NCBI GenBank assembly: GCA_041690535.1 | Contig: JAWLHA010000064.1 | Coordinates: 1-23,159 of the forward strand | Source: JAWLHA01 sp041690535 | GTDB lineage: Bacteria > Pseudomonadota > Gammaproteobacteria > Thiohalomonadales > Thiohalomonadaceae | DNA: 23,159 nucleotides | Direction of reading: 5' to 3' | In this document: positions 16,008 to 23,159 of the stretch, in pieces | How positions within the stretch are numbered: the first letter of the stretch is position 1 | Layout of the letters: each line of letters starts with the position of its first letter | Made by a program: the position numbers and the translations under genes | Notes under the pieces: model-generated | Told to the model about the DNA's origin: nothing | What the model saw: the letters and a program-made list of their open reading frames with translations, nothing else | Database searches by the model: none

Positions 16008-16090
16008 ATTTGTCACACGGTAACGCAGGCTGTGGAAGGTCGCACCGGATTGCCAAGGGCTCCGACACTACTCTTGGGCCTCCCCAAAGT

Positions 16091-16238
16091 GTAACTACTC
16101 GCCCCCCTAAACGGTCATTCCCGCGAAGGCGGGAATCCAGAAAAGTGACAACTGAACGAGTGGTGTCCTCCACTTGCGCAGGGCCTTGACCATACGGGAT
16201 TCCCGCCTTCGCGGGAATGACAGGGGGCGAGTAGTTAC
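16091..16238. mobile_element. Family C element (MITE-like) with 8 bp direct repeats, copy 2
   Basis: A 148 bp element beginning GTAACTACTCGCCCCC and ending GGGGGCGAGTAGTTAC, a perfect 16 bp terminal inverted repeat. It contains GTCATTCCCGCGAAGGCGGG and its complement near the other end. It is flanked by CCCAAAGT (16083-16090) and CCCATAGT (16239-16246), an 8 bp duplication with one mismatch. Confidence 0.82.
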
Positions 16239-16362
16239 CCCATAGTCAAGTTTTTCGCCAATGGTGCCTGTAGGAATCTCCAACGAGAGTTGATGTCGAG
16301 TTTCTGCTTTTCCACCTCAGATGGATGTCCCTTACCCTGTGGAAGGATGAAGGAGGCGCGCG

Positions 16363-17493
16363 ATGAGGTCTGGTCTTGTGGGAAACGTCGCTGCTGTTGC
16401 CATGGCGCTGCTCTTGATCCCTCTTTCGGGCAAGAGCGCGCCGCAGTTCAGCAACCTCTACGTGGTGGGTGACAGCCTTTCCGACACCGGAAACCTTGCC
16501 GCGTTTGCATCGGTCATCGAGCCAGACTACCTGCCGCCCCCTTACTTCATCGACGGGCGGGCCACCAACGGACAGCTGGCCGTTGAGGTAATGGCCGCCC
16601 AGCTGCACGCAAATGGAGTGCTCCGCGACGCGCAGACCCGCCCATCCCGGTACCTGCTCCATGCCACGGGAAATACCAACTACGCAGTGGGGTCGGCCCG
16701 GGCTGCCGGAGAATCCCCCATGGACCTGGGTGCACAGACAACGGCACTGATCGCCAGCCAACCAGCCCTCCCTTCCGACGCACTGGCCTTGGTCTTCGTG
16801 GGAGGCAATGACGTACTCGCCCTGCTTGCCGATGGGGTTGGGGAAGAGGTCGACCGTCGCATCCGCGCTGCGATCACAGCAGAGGTGGAGGCCGTTCGTT
16901 CGCTCATTTACGCGGGGATAAGGAACCTCGTGGTGGTCGAGGTGGCGGATATGGGGCGCATCCCGAAGGTCCCTTCCGGGGCGGCAGAGGCAGCCACCCT
17001 GGCCAGCGGCGCGTACAACCGTCTGCTTGCGGAGGAGATCGCCACCCTGCGAGCGGCGACCGACGCCAGAATTGCCATCTACCCGCTGTTCGAGCGGTTT
17101 GAATCCGCAGTAGCCGCGCAGTTTCCCCTGCAGAACAGGCACATCCCATGCACTCGCTCGCGCGACTGCATGGACAGCGAGGGGAAGATCGCCGAGACCG
17201 TACGCGATTACCTCTTCCTGGACGAGATCCATCCCACGGCCCAAGCCCACGCCTTTCTGGGTGCCGACATGGCGGAGTTCGTCGCGGAGGCGCTGCCGCC
17301 CCTGGTCGGCGGGACGCCTGAGGGCGGCGGGGACGGCAAAAACGGTGTGGGAGATGGCGGCGACTCCGGCGGTGGCAACGGGGCGGGTGCAACGGCGGGG
17401 GGCGGCGGTTTCGATGCCCTGTGCCTGCTCCTGCTTGGCATCGTGTTGGCTCATCGAGCGGCTGCATGGCGGCATCAGATCAGGCCAGGGTGA
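16363..17493 (+). CDS. SGNH/GDSL hydrolase with GlyGly-CTERM-like tail
   Basis: Secreted esterase/lipase of the GDSL family. AGGAGG lies six bases before the ATG. A signal peptide (VAAVAMALLLIPLSGKSA) precedes the catalytic domain: block I GDSLSDTGN with the nucleophile serine, GRATNGQLAVEV, NYAVGSARA, block III VGGND, and block V DEIHPTAQAHAF with the catalytic Asp and His. A cysteine pair lies at PCTRSRDC. After about residue 312 comes a glycine-rich linker, then GGGGFDALCLLLLGIVLAHRAAAWRH: glycines, a hydrophobic span and basic residues, the layout of GlyGly-CTERM sorting signals processed by rhombosortase. No rhombosortase is in the window. The last two codons and stop are supplied by the family B element at 17486. 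Confidence 0.9.
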   Translation: MRSGLVGNVAAVAMALLLIPLSGKSAPQFSNLYVVGDSLSDTGNLAAFASVIEPDYLPPPYFIDGRATNGQLAVEVMAAQLHANGVLRDAQTRPSRYLLHATGNTNYAVGSARAAGESPMDLGAQTTALIASQPALPSDALALVFVGGNDVLALLADGVGEEVDRRIRAAITAEVEAVRSLIYAGIRNLVVVEVADMGRIPKVPSGAAEAATLASGAYNRLLAEEIATLRAATDARIAIYPLFERFESAVAAQFPLQNRHIPCTRSRDCMDSEGKIAETVRDYLFLDEIHPTAQAHAFLGADMAEFVAEALPPLVGGTPEGGGDGKNGVGDGGDSGGGNGAGATAGGGGFDALCLLLLGIVLAHRAAAWRHQIRPG

Positions 17494-17560
17494 ACGCATA
17501 CTTACCTCACGGCCGTGCTGTGAGCGACGTAAGTCCTTGGGTGAGTATGCGTTTACCCTG
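17486..17560 (+). mobile_element. Family B palindromic element with 10 bp direct repeats, copy 3
   Basis: A 75 bp element from CAGGGTGAACGCATACTTAC to ATGCGTTTACCCTG. It is flanked by perfect 10 bp repeats CAGATCAGGC (17476-17485 and 17561-17570). It inserted inside the 3' end of the GDSL hydrolase frame and its TGA at 17491-17493 now ends that gene. Confidence 0.85.
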
Positions 17561-17570
17561 CAGATCAGGC

Positions 17571-17740
17571 AGGTTGGGTTGCATCGGAGATGCGGCTGAC
17601 GACGTGGGGCACGGCGAATGATGCTTTCGAGCGAGCCCGTAGAGGATCGGCTCGGCCACAGTAGGATCGATCCCCGAATTCCCCTACCTCAAAAGTATGT
17701 CTTTCCCCACCGGACAAGCACCGCACCTCCACTAGCCTAT
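17571..17740. other. Intergenic stretch between family B and family A elements
   Basis: It holds the probable ancestral 3' end of the GDSL hydrolase frame (to TGA 17597-17599). I see no other gene or regulatory site. Confidence 0.5.
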
Positions 17741-18248
17741 AGAGCACCGAACAGCTAGATCCACGCGGCCCTCAGCTGCAGGGCAGTGGGAAGGCTGGCA
17801 TGAAGGCGGACCGACGCACCACGTAGGGTGGATAAGCGCAGCGCATCCACCATTCACGGGCGCGACCCGGTGGATGCGCTGCGCTTATCCACCCTACGGC
17901 ATCTTCTATGGGCTTGCCGCCGCTGTGGTGGATACGCTGCGCTTATTCACCCTACGGCATCTTCTATGGGCTTGCCGCCGCTGTGGTGGATGCGCTGCGC
18001 TTATCCACCCTACGGCATCTTCTATGGGCTTGCCGCCGCTGTGGTGGATACGCTGCGCTTATCCACCCTACGGCATCTTCTATGGGCTTGCCGCCGCTGT
18101 GGTGGATGCGCTGCGCTTATCCACCCTACGGCGTCTTCTATGGGCTTGCCGCCGCTGTGGTGGATGCGCTGCGCTTATCCACCACTACGGACTATGTACT
18201 TGCACGTTGCAGTAGGAGGGTGCATCGGGCTTGGCTGTTCGGTGCTCC
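17741..18248. mobile_element. Expanded family A element with five internal tandem repeats
   Basis: The outer ends are AGAGCACCGAACAG (17741-17754) and CTGTTCGGTGCTCC (18235-18248), as in the 187 bp elements, but the total is 508 bp. It contains a full palindrome (17823-17897) and the array at 17898-18188. It ends 36 bp before the start codon of the second lipoprotein, so any promoter of that gene lies within or beyond it. Confidence 0.72.
17898..18188 (+). repeat. Five tandem 58 bp repeats
   Basis: Units start at 17898, 17956, 18014, 18072 and 18130. Each consists of a 29 bp segment starting GGCATCTTCTATGGGCTTGC and a 29 bp right palindrome arm ending GCTTATCCACCCTAC. Units 1 and 3 read GGATACGC where 2, 4 and 5 read GGATGCGC; the last unit has GGCGTC and one extra base. 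The alternation suggests that a 116 bp double unit was itself duplicated. Confidence 0.95.
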
Positions 18249-18284
18249 AGGTACTTGCAGCAGCTATCTCCGTGGGAGGTGCAG

Positions 18285-20321
18285 GTGCGAGAACGCGTTC
18301 TAAACGCCATGTGGGCTCTCCTCGTGCTGGTTACGGCATCATGCCTCCAGGGCGATGGAACACCGGGGCGATTCCCCTCGTCCGGAGAGCCGACGATCGG
18401 GGGGTCGGCGGCGAAGGGCGTGCTCTGGCGTGGCAATGTTCGGGCCGAAGAGCTGGACGCGGACGGCACACCGCTTCGGCTCCTCGGCAGCGCCGTCACG
18501 GACCGGGAGGGGCGCTACTCCCTGGCGTTGAACCGCGATTACAGGGGTGGCCCCATCCGCATGGAGTTGTCCGCAGGAGCGGAAACCCTCATGCGATGCG
18601 ATGCACCCGTTTACGGTTCGGTCACCTGCGGCCGACACGCGGGAGAGCACGATCTCAATGGCAACGGGCTCATCGACCGGGGGGAGTGGTTCCTCCCCGG
18701 CGAATTCAGCATGTCGGCGCTGCTTCCCCGGGCCGCGCCCGGTGAACGGATCTCCATCAGCATCACCCCCTTCACCCATCTCGCCGCCGCCCTGGCCCAA
18801 GAGTCAGGCGCGCTCAACGCTGAGTCGGTGAATTCTGCCAACCATGGAATCGGCTATCTGCTCGGGGGGCTCAACATCACCCACACGCCGGTCATCGATG
18901 TGATGGACGACACGGCCGTAGCGTCGGCGAACCTCGCCTCGCTCTACTATTCGGCGCTGACCGCCGGGACCATCGCACTGGCCGGGGTGGAACCGTCAAT
19001 CGGCCGCCCAAATCTGCCCGGCATGCTGGAGAGGCTGACCACGAGCATTCGCGGGGGACGCCTGCCGGCCCTTCCCGGTATCTCGCCCGGAGCCACCACC
19101 CTCAGCGAGCTTCTGCGAGCCGGAGAACGCCAGCTTGACTCTCTGGGGCGAACGGACCTCAGCGGCATGATGAGCCGTGCCTATGCCCTGGCGGCAGCGC
19201 CGGTGGACGGTTACGTCTACCTGCCCCCCGACCTGGCGCCGCCGGTGGATGGGGTCGGCCGCATCAAGGATCTGGTACGCGCCATGCGCCTCTGGGGGAA
19301 CGTGATTGCCGCCGACGGCGAGAGTGCCACGACGTTCCTGGAACGCAAGGCCCTCATCTCCCAACGGGTCATCGAAAGGGCCGCTGGGGAGCTCTCCACC
19401 GTGCTTTCCGCCGCCGTCATTGCCATCGCCGAGTCGGACTTCCAGAACACTGATCTCGGAGCCCTCCGGCTGCCGCGACTGACCGAAGCGCAAGGGACCA
19501 TCTCCGCCGACCGCACCCAGGCGCGGGTGGTGTTGACGGGGGTTCTCACACCCTGGTCCAACAAGCAGCCCTATGAGGTGAGCCTTGATGTGCTGTTCAA
19601 GAGCCTCTCAGAGGCGGAGATCACGGGGAACATCAAGGGTCCCTCGGAGACGCTCGAGATCACCCGAGGAAACATCTACTTCTCGCTTTCATCCACCGCC
19701 GGCGGCGTCCGCACCCTCGATGACGGCGCTCTTCACCTGGAAGTGGTGCTGCACCACAGTGCGTTGCTCGACAGAGCCCCGGTCGAGCTTCTCTACAGGG
19801 GGAAGTTCGCGAGTACGCTGCGCGCGCTGCAGACGGAGGGCGAGGTGCCCCGCTCTTTTCTGCCCACCAGCATGAAACTCGATGGTCGCTTCAGTCAGGC
19901 GGGCGGCCTCGAATTCGACGCGGTGCTGGCCGCCGACCTCAATGGCATCGATCCGGCGACGGTGACTGATGAGGACTATCTAAGCGGGGACCTCATCGCC
20001 TCCGCGACCATCGAGGAACAGCTCGAAGGCCGGCCACCGGCATGGTTCACGCTCCACGGCAGCCTTCAGGACCTCAGCACCCGGCAGCGCTCGCTGACGA
20101 TCAGTCACGATGGCTGTCCGCTGAACATCGAGGTGGTGCCCCAAAGCAAGCGGAAGTACAGCCTGAATCTCTCCGACTGCTCCGGTGCAACCCTTTCGGT
20201 GCTGATGCCCGATGGCACCGGGGAGGCGACCTACAACGACAAGCTGTACGGCGCTATCACAAAGATACGCAATACGCTGAAGGTTGATTACGCGGATGGG
20301 ACGTTCGAAACGATTCTGTAG
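18285..20321 (+). CDS. EF-hand lipoprotein, paralogue 2
   Basis: A 678-residue paralogue of the protein at 12033. GGAGG lies five bases before GTG 18285. With this start the lipobox-like TASC places the cysteine at residue 20 and the EF-hand loop DLNGNGLIDRGE at 123-134, exactly as in paralogue 1, which supports the start. Shared landmarks are GSAAKGVLWRG, GRYSLALNRDY, RCDAPVYGSVTCG, ITPFTHLAAALA, LLGGLNITHTPVIDV, GRTDLSGMMS, EEQLEGRPPAWFT and the C-terminal YADGTFETIL. The proline-rich linker of paralogue 1 is much shorter here. The T at -3 of the lipobox is unusual, so lipidation is less certain. It probably forms an operon with the beta-barrel gene 70 bp downstream. Confidence 0.8.
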   Translation: MRERVLNAMWALLVLVTASCLQGDGTPGRFPSSGEPTIGGSAAKGVLWRGNVRAEELDADGTPLRLLGSAVTDREGRYSLALNRDYRGGPIRMELSAGAETLMRCDAPVYGSVTCGRHAGEHDLNGNGLIDRGEWFLPGEFSMSALLPRAAPGERISISITPFTHLAAALAQESGALNAESVNSANHGIGYLLGGLNITHTPVIDVMDDTAVASANLASLYYSALTAGTIALAGVEPSIGRPNLPGMLERLTTSIRGGRLPALPGISPGATTLSELLRAGERQLDSLGRTDLSGMMSRAYALAAAPVDGYVYLPPDLAPPVDGVGRIKDLVRAMRLWGNVIAADGESATTFLERKALISQRVIERAAGELSTVLSAAVIAIAESDFQNTDLGALRLPRLTEAQGTISADRTQARVVLTGVLTPWSNKQPYEVSLDVLFKSLSEAEITGNIKGPSETLEITRGNIYFSLSSTAGGVRTLDDGALHLEVVLHHSALLDRAPVELLYRGKFASTLRALQTEGEVPRSFLPTSMKLDGRFSQAGGLEFDAVLAADLNGIDPATVTDEDYLSGDLIASATIEEQLEGRPPAWFTLHGSLQDLSTRQRSLTISHDGCPLNIEVVPQSKRKYSLNLSDCSGATLSVLMPDGTGEATYNDKLYGAITKIRNTLKVDYADGTFETIL

Positions 20322-20391
20322 GCAAACGCAAACAGGTTTCAGCAAGTCCGCAGGAGAGGGAGTTGCAGCATTCCCGCCGGTGGTCCATGGC

Positions 20392-21498
20392 ATGGGTGAA
20401 GAGGCGTTGTGCAGGCGCGGGGCGCTCTATCGGGCAAAAAGAGTGAGCTTGGGCGGCCTCCTGCTCTTGCCTTTGCAGTGCCTGGCGGCGGTGGTGCCCT
20501 ATGCCTATACCCGCAGCTTTACCTCCAGTGAGCCCATCGCCATCGATGCGGTCATTCACGACTGGGACAGCACCTTTCACGGAGGCGGCTCTGCGGTCAC
20601 CTTCAACCACGCGGAGATCGGAGCGCGCGCGGGACAATGGAGCCTCGGGCTCCTGGCCCGCCTGGATTACCAGGCCGACTTCCACCCGGACACGGTGGAG
20701 CTGTACTACTTCACCCAGAACAAGCTTCCCCTCACCGAAGGGCGGAGCTACACGGTGGACATGGGTGTCCGGCACAGCCTCAGTCGCGGCGTTCGCCTTG
20801 GCTATGACTTCGAAGTGCAACCGGGGCTCACCGCGGCTTTGGGGCTCTCCTATCTGAAGGGCCTTGAACTTACCGATGGGCATCTCTCCGGGGGCGCCGA
20901 GGCGATCAATGAAAGTGACCTGAACTTTCAATTCGATGTGGATTACAGCTACTCGAGAGACAGCCTGTTTCACCGCGATGTGAACGCGCCATCGGGGAGT
21001 GGTTATGCCCTTGATCTGGGACTGAGCTGGAGGAGGGATCGGTTCTCCGCTCAGCTCGAAGTGCGCGATTTGCTCGGGTTTATCGACTGGAAGGAGGCGC
21101 CTTTCACCACAGCCACCGCCAACACAAACAATAAGCGCTTTGACGAAAGTGGTTACGTGATCTTCGACCCAATGATTTCCGGCGTGGAGAGCTACCACGA
21201 CTTCCGTCAGGAACTTCCCCGCAAGCTCTTTCTCTCCGCCCAGTACCAGTGGGCGAGCTGGAGCAATCTGTTGCTCGATTATTCCGACCTGCGGGTGAAG
21301 CAGTTTACCGACGCGGGGTTCGGCCTCACCTCTGAGCGCTGGGGGAAGCTCGGGCTCCTGTACGGGCTCGACACCGACGCCATCACCCTCCGGTACGCCT
21401 ACACGCCCTATGCACTTTTCTCCATCACCGCCGACACGTTGGATGTGGAGGCGGCCCAAACGTTAGGGCTTCGGTTGGAGGTCAACTGGCCGCTGTGA
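20392..21498 (+). CDS. Predicted outer-membrane beta-barrel protein
   Basis: The 368 residues begin with a basic stretch and a hydrophobic segment VSLGGLLLLPLQCLAA, a plausible signal peptide. The rest alternates short amphipathic strands with turns rich in D, G, N and S: WSLGLLARLDYQAD, SYTVDMGVRHSL, VRLGYDFEVQPG, LNFQFDVDYSYS, YALDLGLSWRRD, ITLRYAYTPYALFSI, and a final LGLRLEVNWPL. This is the pattern of an outer-membrane barrel of 14 or more strands, although the last residue is Leu rather than Phe. I do not recognise a family. Start uncertain: ATG 20392 lacks a close Shine-Dalgarno; GTG 20380 and GTG 20443 are alternatives. Its closeness to lipoprotein 2 suggests they act together at the outer membrane. 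Confidence 0.7.
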   Translation: MGEEALCRRGALYRAKRVSLGGLLLLPLQCLAAVVPYAYTRSFTSSEPIAIDAVIHDWDSTFHGGGSAVTFNHAEIGARAGQWSLGLLARLDYQADFHPDTVELYYFTQNKLPLTEGRSYTVDMGVRHSLSRGVRLGYDFEVQPGLTAALGLSYLKGLELTDGHLSGGAEAINESDLNFQFDVDYSYSRDSLFHRDVNAPSGSGYALDLGLSWRRDRFSAQLEVRDLLGFIDWKEAPFTTATANTNNKRFDESGYVIFDPMISGVESYHDFRQELPRKLFLSAQYQWASWSNLLLDYSDLRVKQFTDAGFGLTSERWGKLGLLYGLDTDAITLRYAYTPYALFSITADTLDVEAAQTLGLRLEVNWPL

Positions 21499-21536
21499 TC
21501 GACCTTGAGCGCCCGTGGGCATAACTATTCAGGTGC

Positions 21537-21656
21537 GTAGGGTGGATAAGCTCGGCGACATCCACCTTCTACGGCGGCGAAACCGGTGGATGCGCTGCGC
21601 TTATCCACCCTACGTCTATTTTGGAGGCGCATCGGATTCGCCCCGTTCGGTGCTCT
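21537..21656. mobile_element. Family A element abutting the phosphomannomutase stop
   Basis: The palindrome 21537-21613 has a diverged left arm (GATAAGCTCGGCGACATCC) and an intact right arm. The outer right end CGTTCGGTGCTCT reaches 21656, so the TAG stop of the downstream-facing gene is formed from the element's end. A left outer end is not recognisable. Confidence 0.65.
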
Positions 21657-22998
21657 AGGCGAGAATCAACCGGCGGAGCTCTTCGGTCTTCTGGCGCATG
21701 AGGTCTTCATCGCCGCGGGTCTCCACGTTCAGGCGCAACAGAGGTTCGGTGTTGGATGGGCGCAGGTTGAAGCGCCAGTTTGCGAACTCCACACTGACAC
21801 CGTCGGTGTGATCCAATTGGGGCTGTTCGGCTGCATAACTGGCCACCACTTCGGCAATCTTCGCCTTCGGATCGGCCACCTCGAAGTTGATCTCCCCACT
21901 GCACGGAAACCGCGCCATTCGCTCACTCACCAGAGCCGACAGGGACTTTCCACTGACACTCATCAACTCCGCCACCAGCAACCACGGAATCATGCCGCTG
22001 TCGCAATAGGCGAAATCCCGAAAATAGTGGTGGGCGCTCATCTCGCCGCCGTAAATGGCATCTTCCTTCCGCATCCGCTCCTTGATGAAGGCATGGCCGG
22101 TCTTGCTCTGGACGGGAATCCCGCCCGCGGCCGTAACCACATCGATGGTGTTCCAGGTCAGGCGCGGGTCATGGACGATCTTCTCCCCCGGGTGCTTACG
22201 AAGGAATGCCTCTGCGAGCAATCCAACGATGTAATAGCCTTCGATGAAGTTGCCAGCCTCGTCGAAGAGAAAGCATCGGTCGAAGTCCCCATCCCACGCC
22301 ACCCCGAGGGCGGCCCCGTGGGCCCGCACCGCCTCGGCGGTAGCGGCACGATTTTCCGGCAGCAGCGGATTGGGAATACCGTTTGGAAACCGGCCGTCCG
22401 GCTGGTGGTGCACCTTGATGAATTCGAAAGGGAGAGAGGGCTCGAGGGCATCCACCACCAGCCCCGCCCCACCATTGCCCGCATTCACCACAATGCGCAG
22501 CGGCCGCAGCCGTGCCTTCTCGACGTAAGAGAGCAGGTGCTCCACCAGCGCCGGCCGGCTGTCCAGCGCTGCAACCGCCCCTCGCCGCTCGATGCGGCCA
22601 AAACTCTCTTTTTCCACCAGCGTCCGAATCACGTCCAAACCAGTGTCGCCACTGACGGGGCGGGCCCCTTCACGCACCAGCTTCATGCCGTTGTAATCCA
22701 TGGGATTGTGGCTGGCAGTGACCATGATGCCCCCATCGGCGGCAACGTGGGCTGTGGCGAAATAGACCTCCTCGGTGCCGCACAGGCCGATGTCGAGCAC
22801 ATCCGCCCCGCCCTCGGTGAGCCCCGTTATCAGCGCATCCGCCAGCTCGCGACTCGAAAGGCGGACATCGTGCCCGACAATCACCTTTCGGGGGTTAAGA
22901 TGTGCAGCGTAGGCCCGGCCGATCCCATAGGCGACGTCGGGGTTGAGTTCATCCGGCACCCTGCCCCGAATGTCATAAGCCTTGAAGCAATTGAGCAT
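21655..22998 (-). CDS. manB: Phosphomannomutase (CpsG/ManB type)
   Basis: Interconverts mannose 6-phosphate and mannose 1-phosphate, feeding GDP-mannose for polysaccharide synthesis; phosphoglucomutase activity is also possible. The 447 residues start MLNCFKAYDIRG, as in CpsG. Motifs: TASHNPMDYNG with the phosphoserine S96, the Mg2+-binding DGDFDR, the sugar-specificity loop GEMSAHHYFRD, and the phosphate-binding RPSNTEP near the C-terminus. GGAGAG lies upstream of ATG 22998; the eight extra residues to 23022 are not needed. A TACAAT at 23026-23021 could be a -10 box, but no good -35 is visible. The C-terminus is full length, although its stop codon lies in a family A element end. Confidence 0.95.
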   Translation of the reverse strand: MLNCFKAYDIRGRVPDELNPDVAYGIGRAYAAHLNPRKVIVGHDVRLSSRELADALITGLTEGGADVLDIGLCGTEEVYFATAHVAADGGIMVTASHNPMDYNGMKLVREGARPVSGDTGLDVIRTLVEKESFGRIERRGAVAALDSRPALVEHLLSYVEKARLRPLRIVVNAGNGGAGLVVDALEPSLPFEFIKVHHQPDGRFPNGIPNPLLPENRAATAEAVRAHGAALGVAWDGDFDRCFLFDEAGNFIEGYYIVGLLAEAFLRKHPGEKIVHDPRLTWNTIDVVTAAGGIPVQSKTGHAFIKERMRKEDAIYGGEMSAHHYFRDFAYCDSGMIPWLLVAELMSVSGKSLSALVSERMARFPCSGEINFEVADPKAKIAEVVASYAAEQPQLDHTDGVSVEFANWRFNLRPSNTEPLLRLNVETRGDEDLMRQKTEELRRLILA

Positions 22999-23080
22999 TG
23001 CAGTCTCTCTCCATAGCGGCATTGTATGCGCTTTTGGGGATTTCTCTCCGCCTGACGGCGGATCTACGGTGGTTCAACAT

Positions 23081-23155
23081 GTAGGGTGGATAAGCGCAGC
23101 GCATCCACCATTCACGGCGGCGACCCGGTGGATGCGCTGCGCGTATCCACCCTAC
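23081..23155. repeat. Family A palindrome at the window edge
   Basis: A 75 bp inverted repeat with arms from GTAGGGTGGATAAGC, one mismatch in the right arm (GCGTATCC), and loop ATTCACGGCGGCGACCC. It lies upstream of manB; any outer ends would fall partly beyond the window. Confidence 0.85.
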
Positions 23156-23159
23156 AGGT

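Noticed and set aside
15580..16173. N-terminal extension of the beta-CASP protein
   Set aside because: It runs through a family B and part of a family C element, while GTG 15579 has a well-placed GGAGG and gives the usual protein length.
17898..18188. CRISPR-like array of alternating 29 bp segments
   Set aside because: Both the repeat and the spacer halves are nearly identical in every unit, and no cas gene is nearby. It is a simple tandem duplication of a 58 bp unit.
17828..18745. Plus-strand frames through the tandem repeats encoding repeated LPPLWWMRCAYPPY-type peptides
   Set aside because: The 58 bp period is not a multiple of three, so the frame changes from unit to unit; these are repeat-derived shadows.
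20257..21459. Minus-strand 400-residue frame
   Set aside because: It is antisense to the beta-barrel gene, whose strand pattern and signal peptide make it the better reading.

Overview
The window comes from a GC-rich gammaproteobacterial chromosome. The core block is rplU-rpmA-obg-proB on the minus strand, divergent from an ispB-type prenyl diphosphate synthase and followed by tRNA-Pro(CGG); this is a typical gammaproteobacterial arrangement. The CpsG-type phosphomannomutase and the dense small palindromic repeats suggest a Chromatiales/Ectothiorhodospiraceae-like organism, but I cannot fix the genus from the sequence.

Layout. 1-1240: a Na+/Ca2+ exchanger-type antiporter between two rearranged copies of a small palindrome. 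1601-2734: a TPR protein that looks like the C-terminal end of a larger cyclase/ATPase protein. 2735-3431: a repeat cluster with two near-identical 187 bp inverted-repeat elements. 3432-7132: proB, obg, rpmA and rplU on the minus strand, with a terminator between rpmA and obg and back-to-back promoters between rplU and ispB. 7133-8258: ispB, tRNA-Pro and its terminator. 8423-10662: an overlapping pair, an HPr-kinase-like protein and a nucleotidyltransferase-like protein. 11263-11811: an exported PAP2 phosphatase. 12033-21498: a cell-envelope region with two paralogous EF-hand lipoproteins, a beta-CASP RNase-like metallohydrolase, an SGNH/GDSL hydrolase with a GlyGly-CTERM-like tail, and a predicted outer-membrane beta-barrel just downstream of the second lipoprotein. 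21655-22998: phosphomannomutase.

The strongest unexpected signal is the small mobile DNA. Three non-autonomous families can be read directly. Family A is a large palindrome with arms starting GTAGGGTGGATAAGC, in several places enclosed by a second inverted repeat AGAGCACCGAACAG. Family B is about 75 bp, CAGGGTGAACGC to its complement, and three copies are flanked by 10 bp direct repeats. Family C begins GTAACTACTCGCCCCC and both copies are flanked by 8 bp direct repeats. No transposase lies in the window. The insertions have local effects: one B copy supplies the stop codon of the GDSL hydrolase, one A copy supplies the stop of the phosphomannomutase, and an A copy with five tandem 58 bp internal repeats sits directly upstream of the second lipoprotein.

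The best candidate for an undescribed protein system is the paired EF-hand lipoproteins with the adjacent beta-barrel. The HPr-kinase-like/nucleotidyltransferase pair comes next; neither pair has a known substrate visible here.
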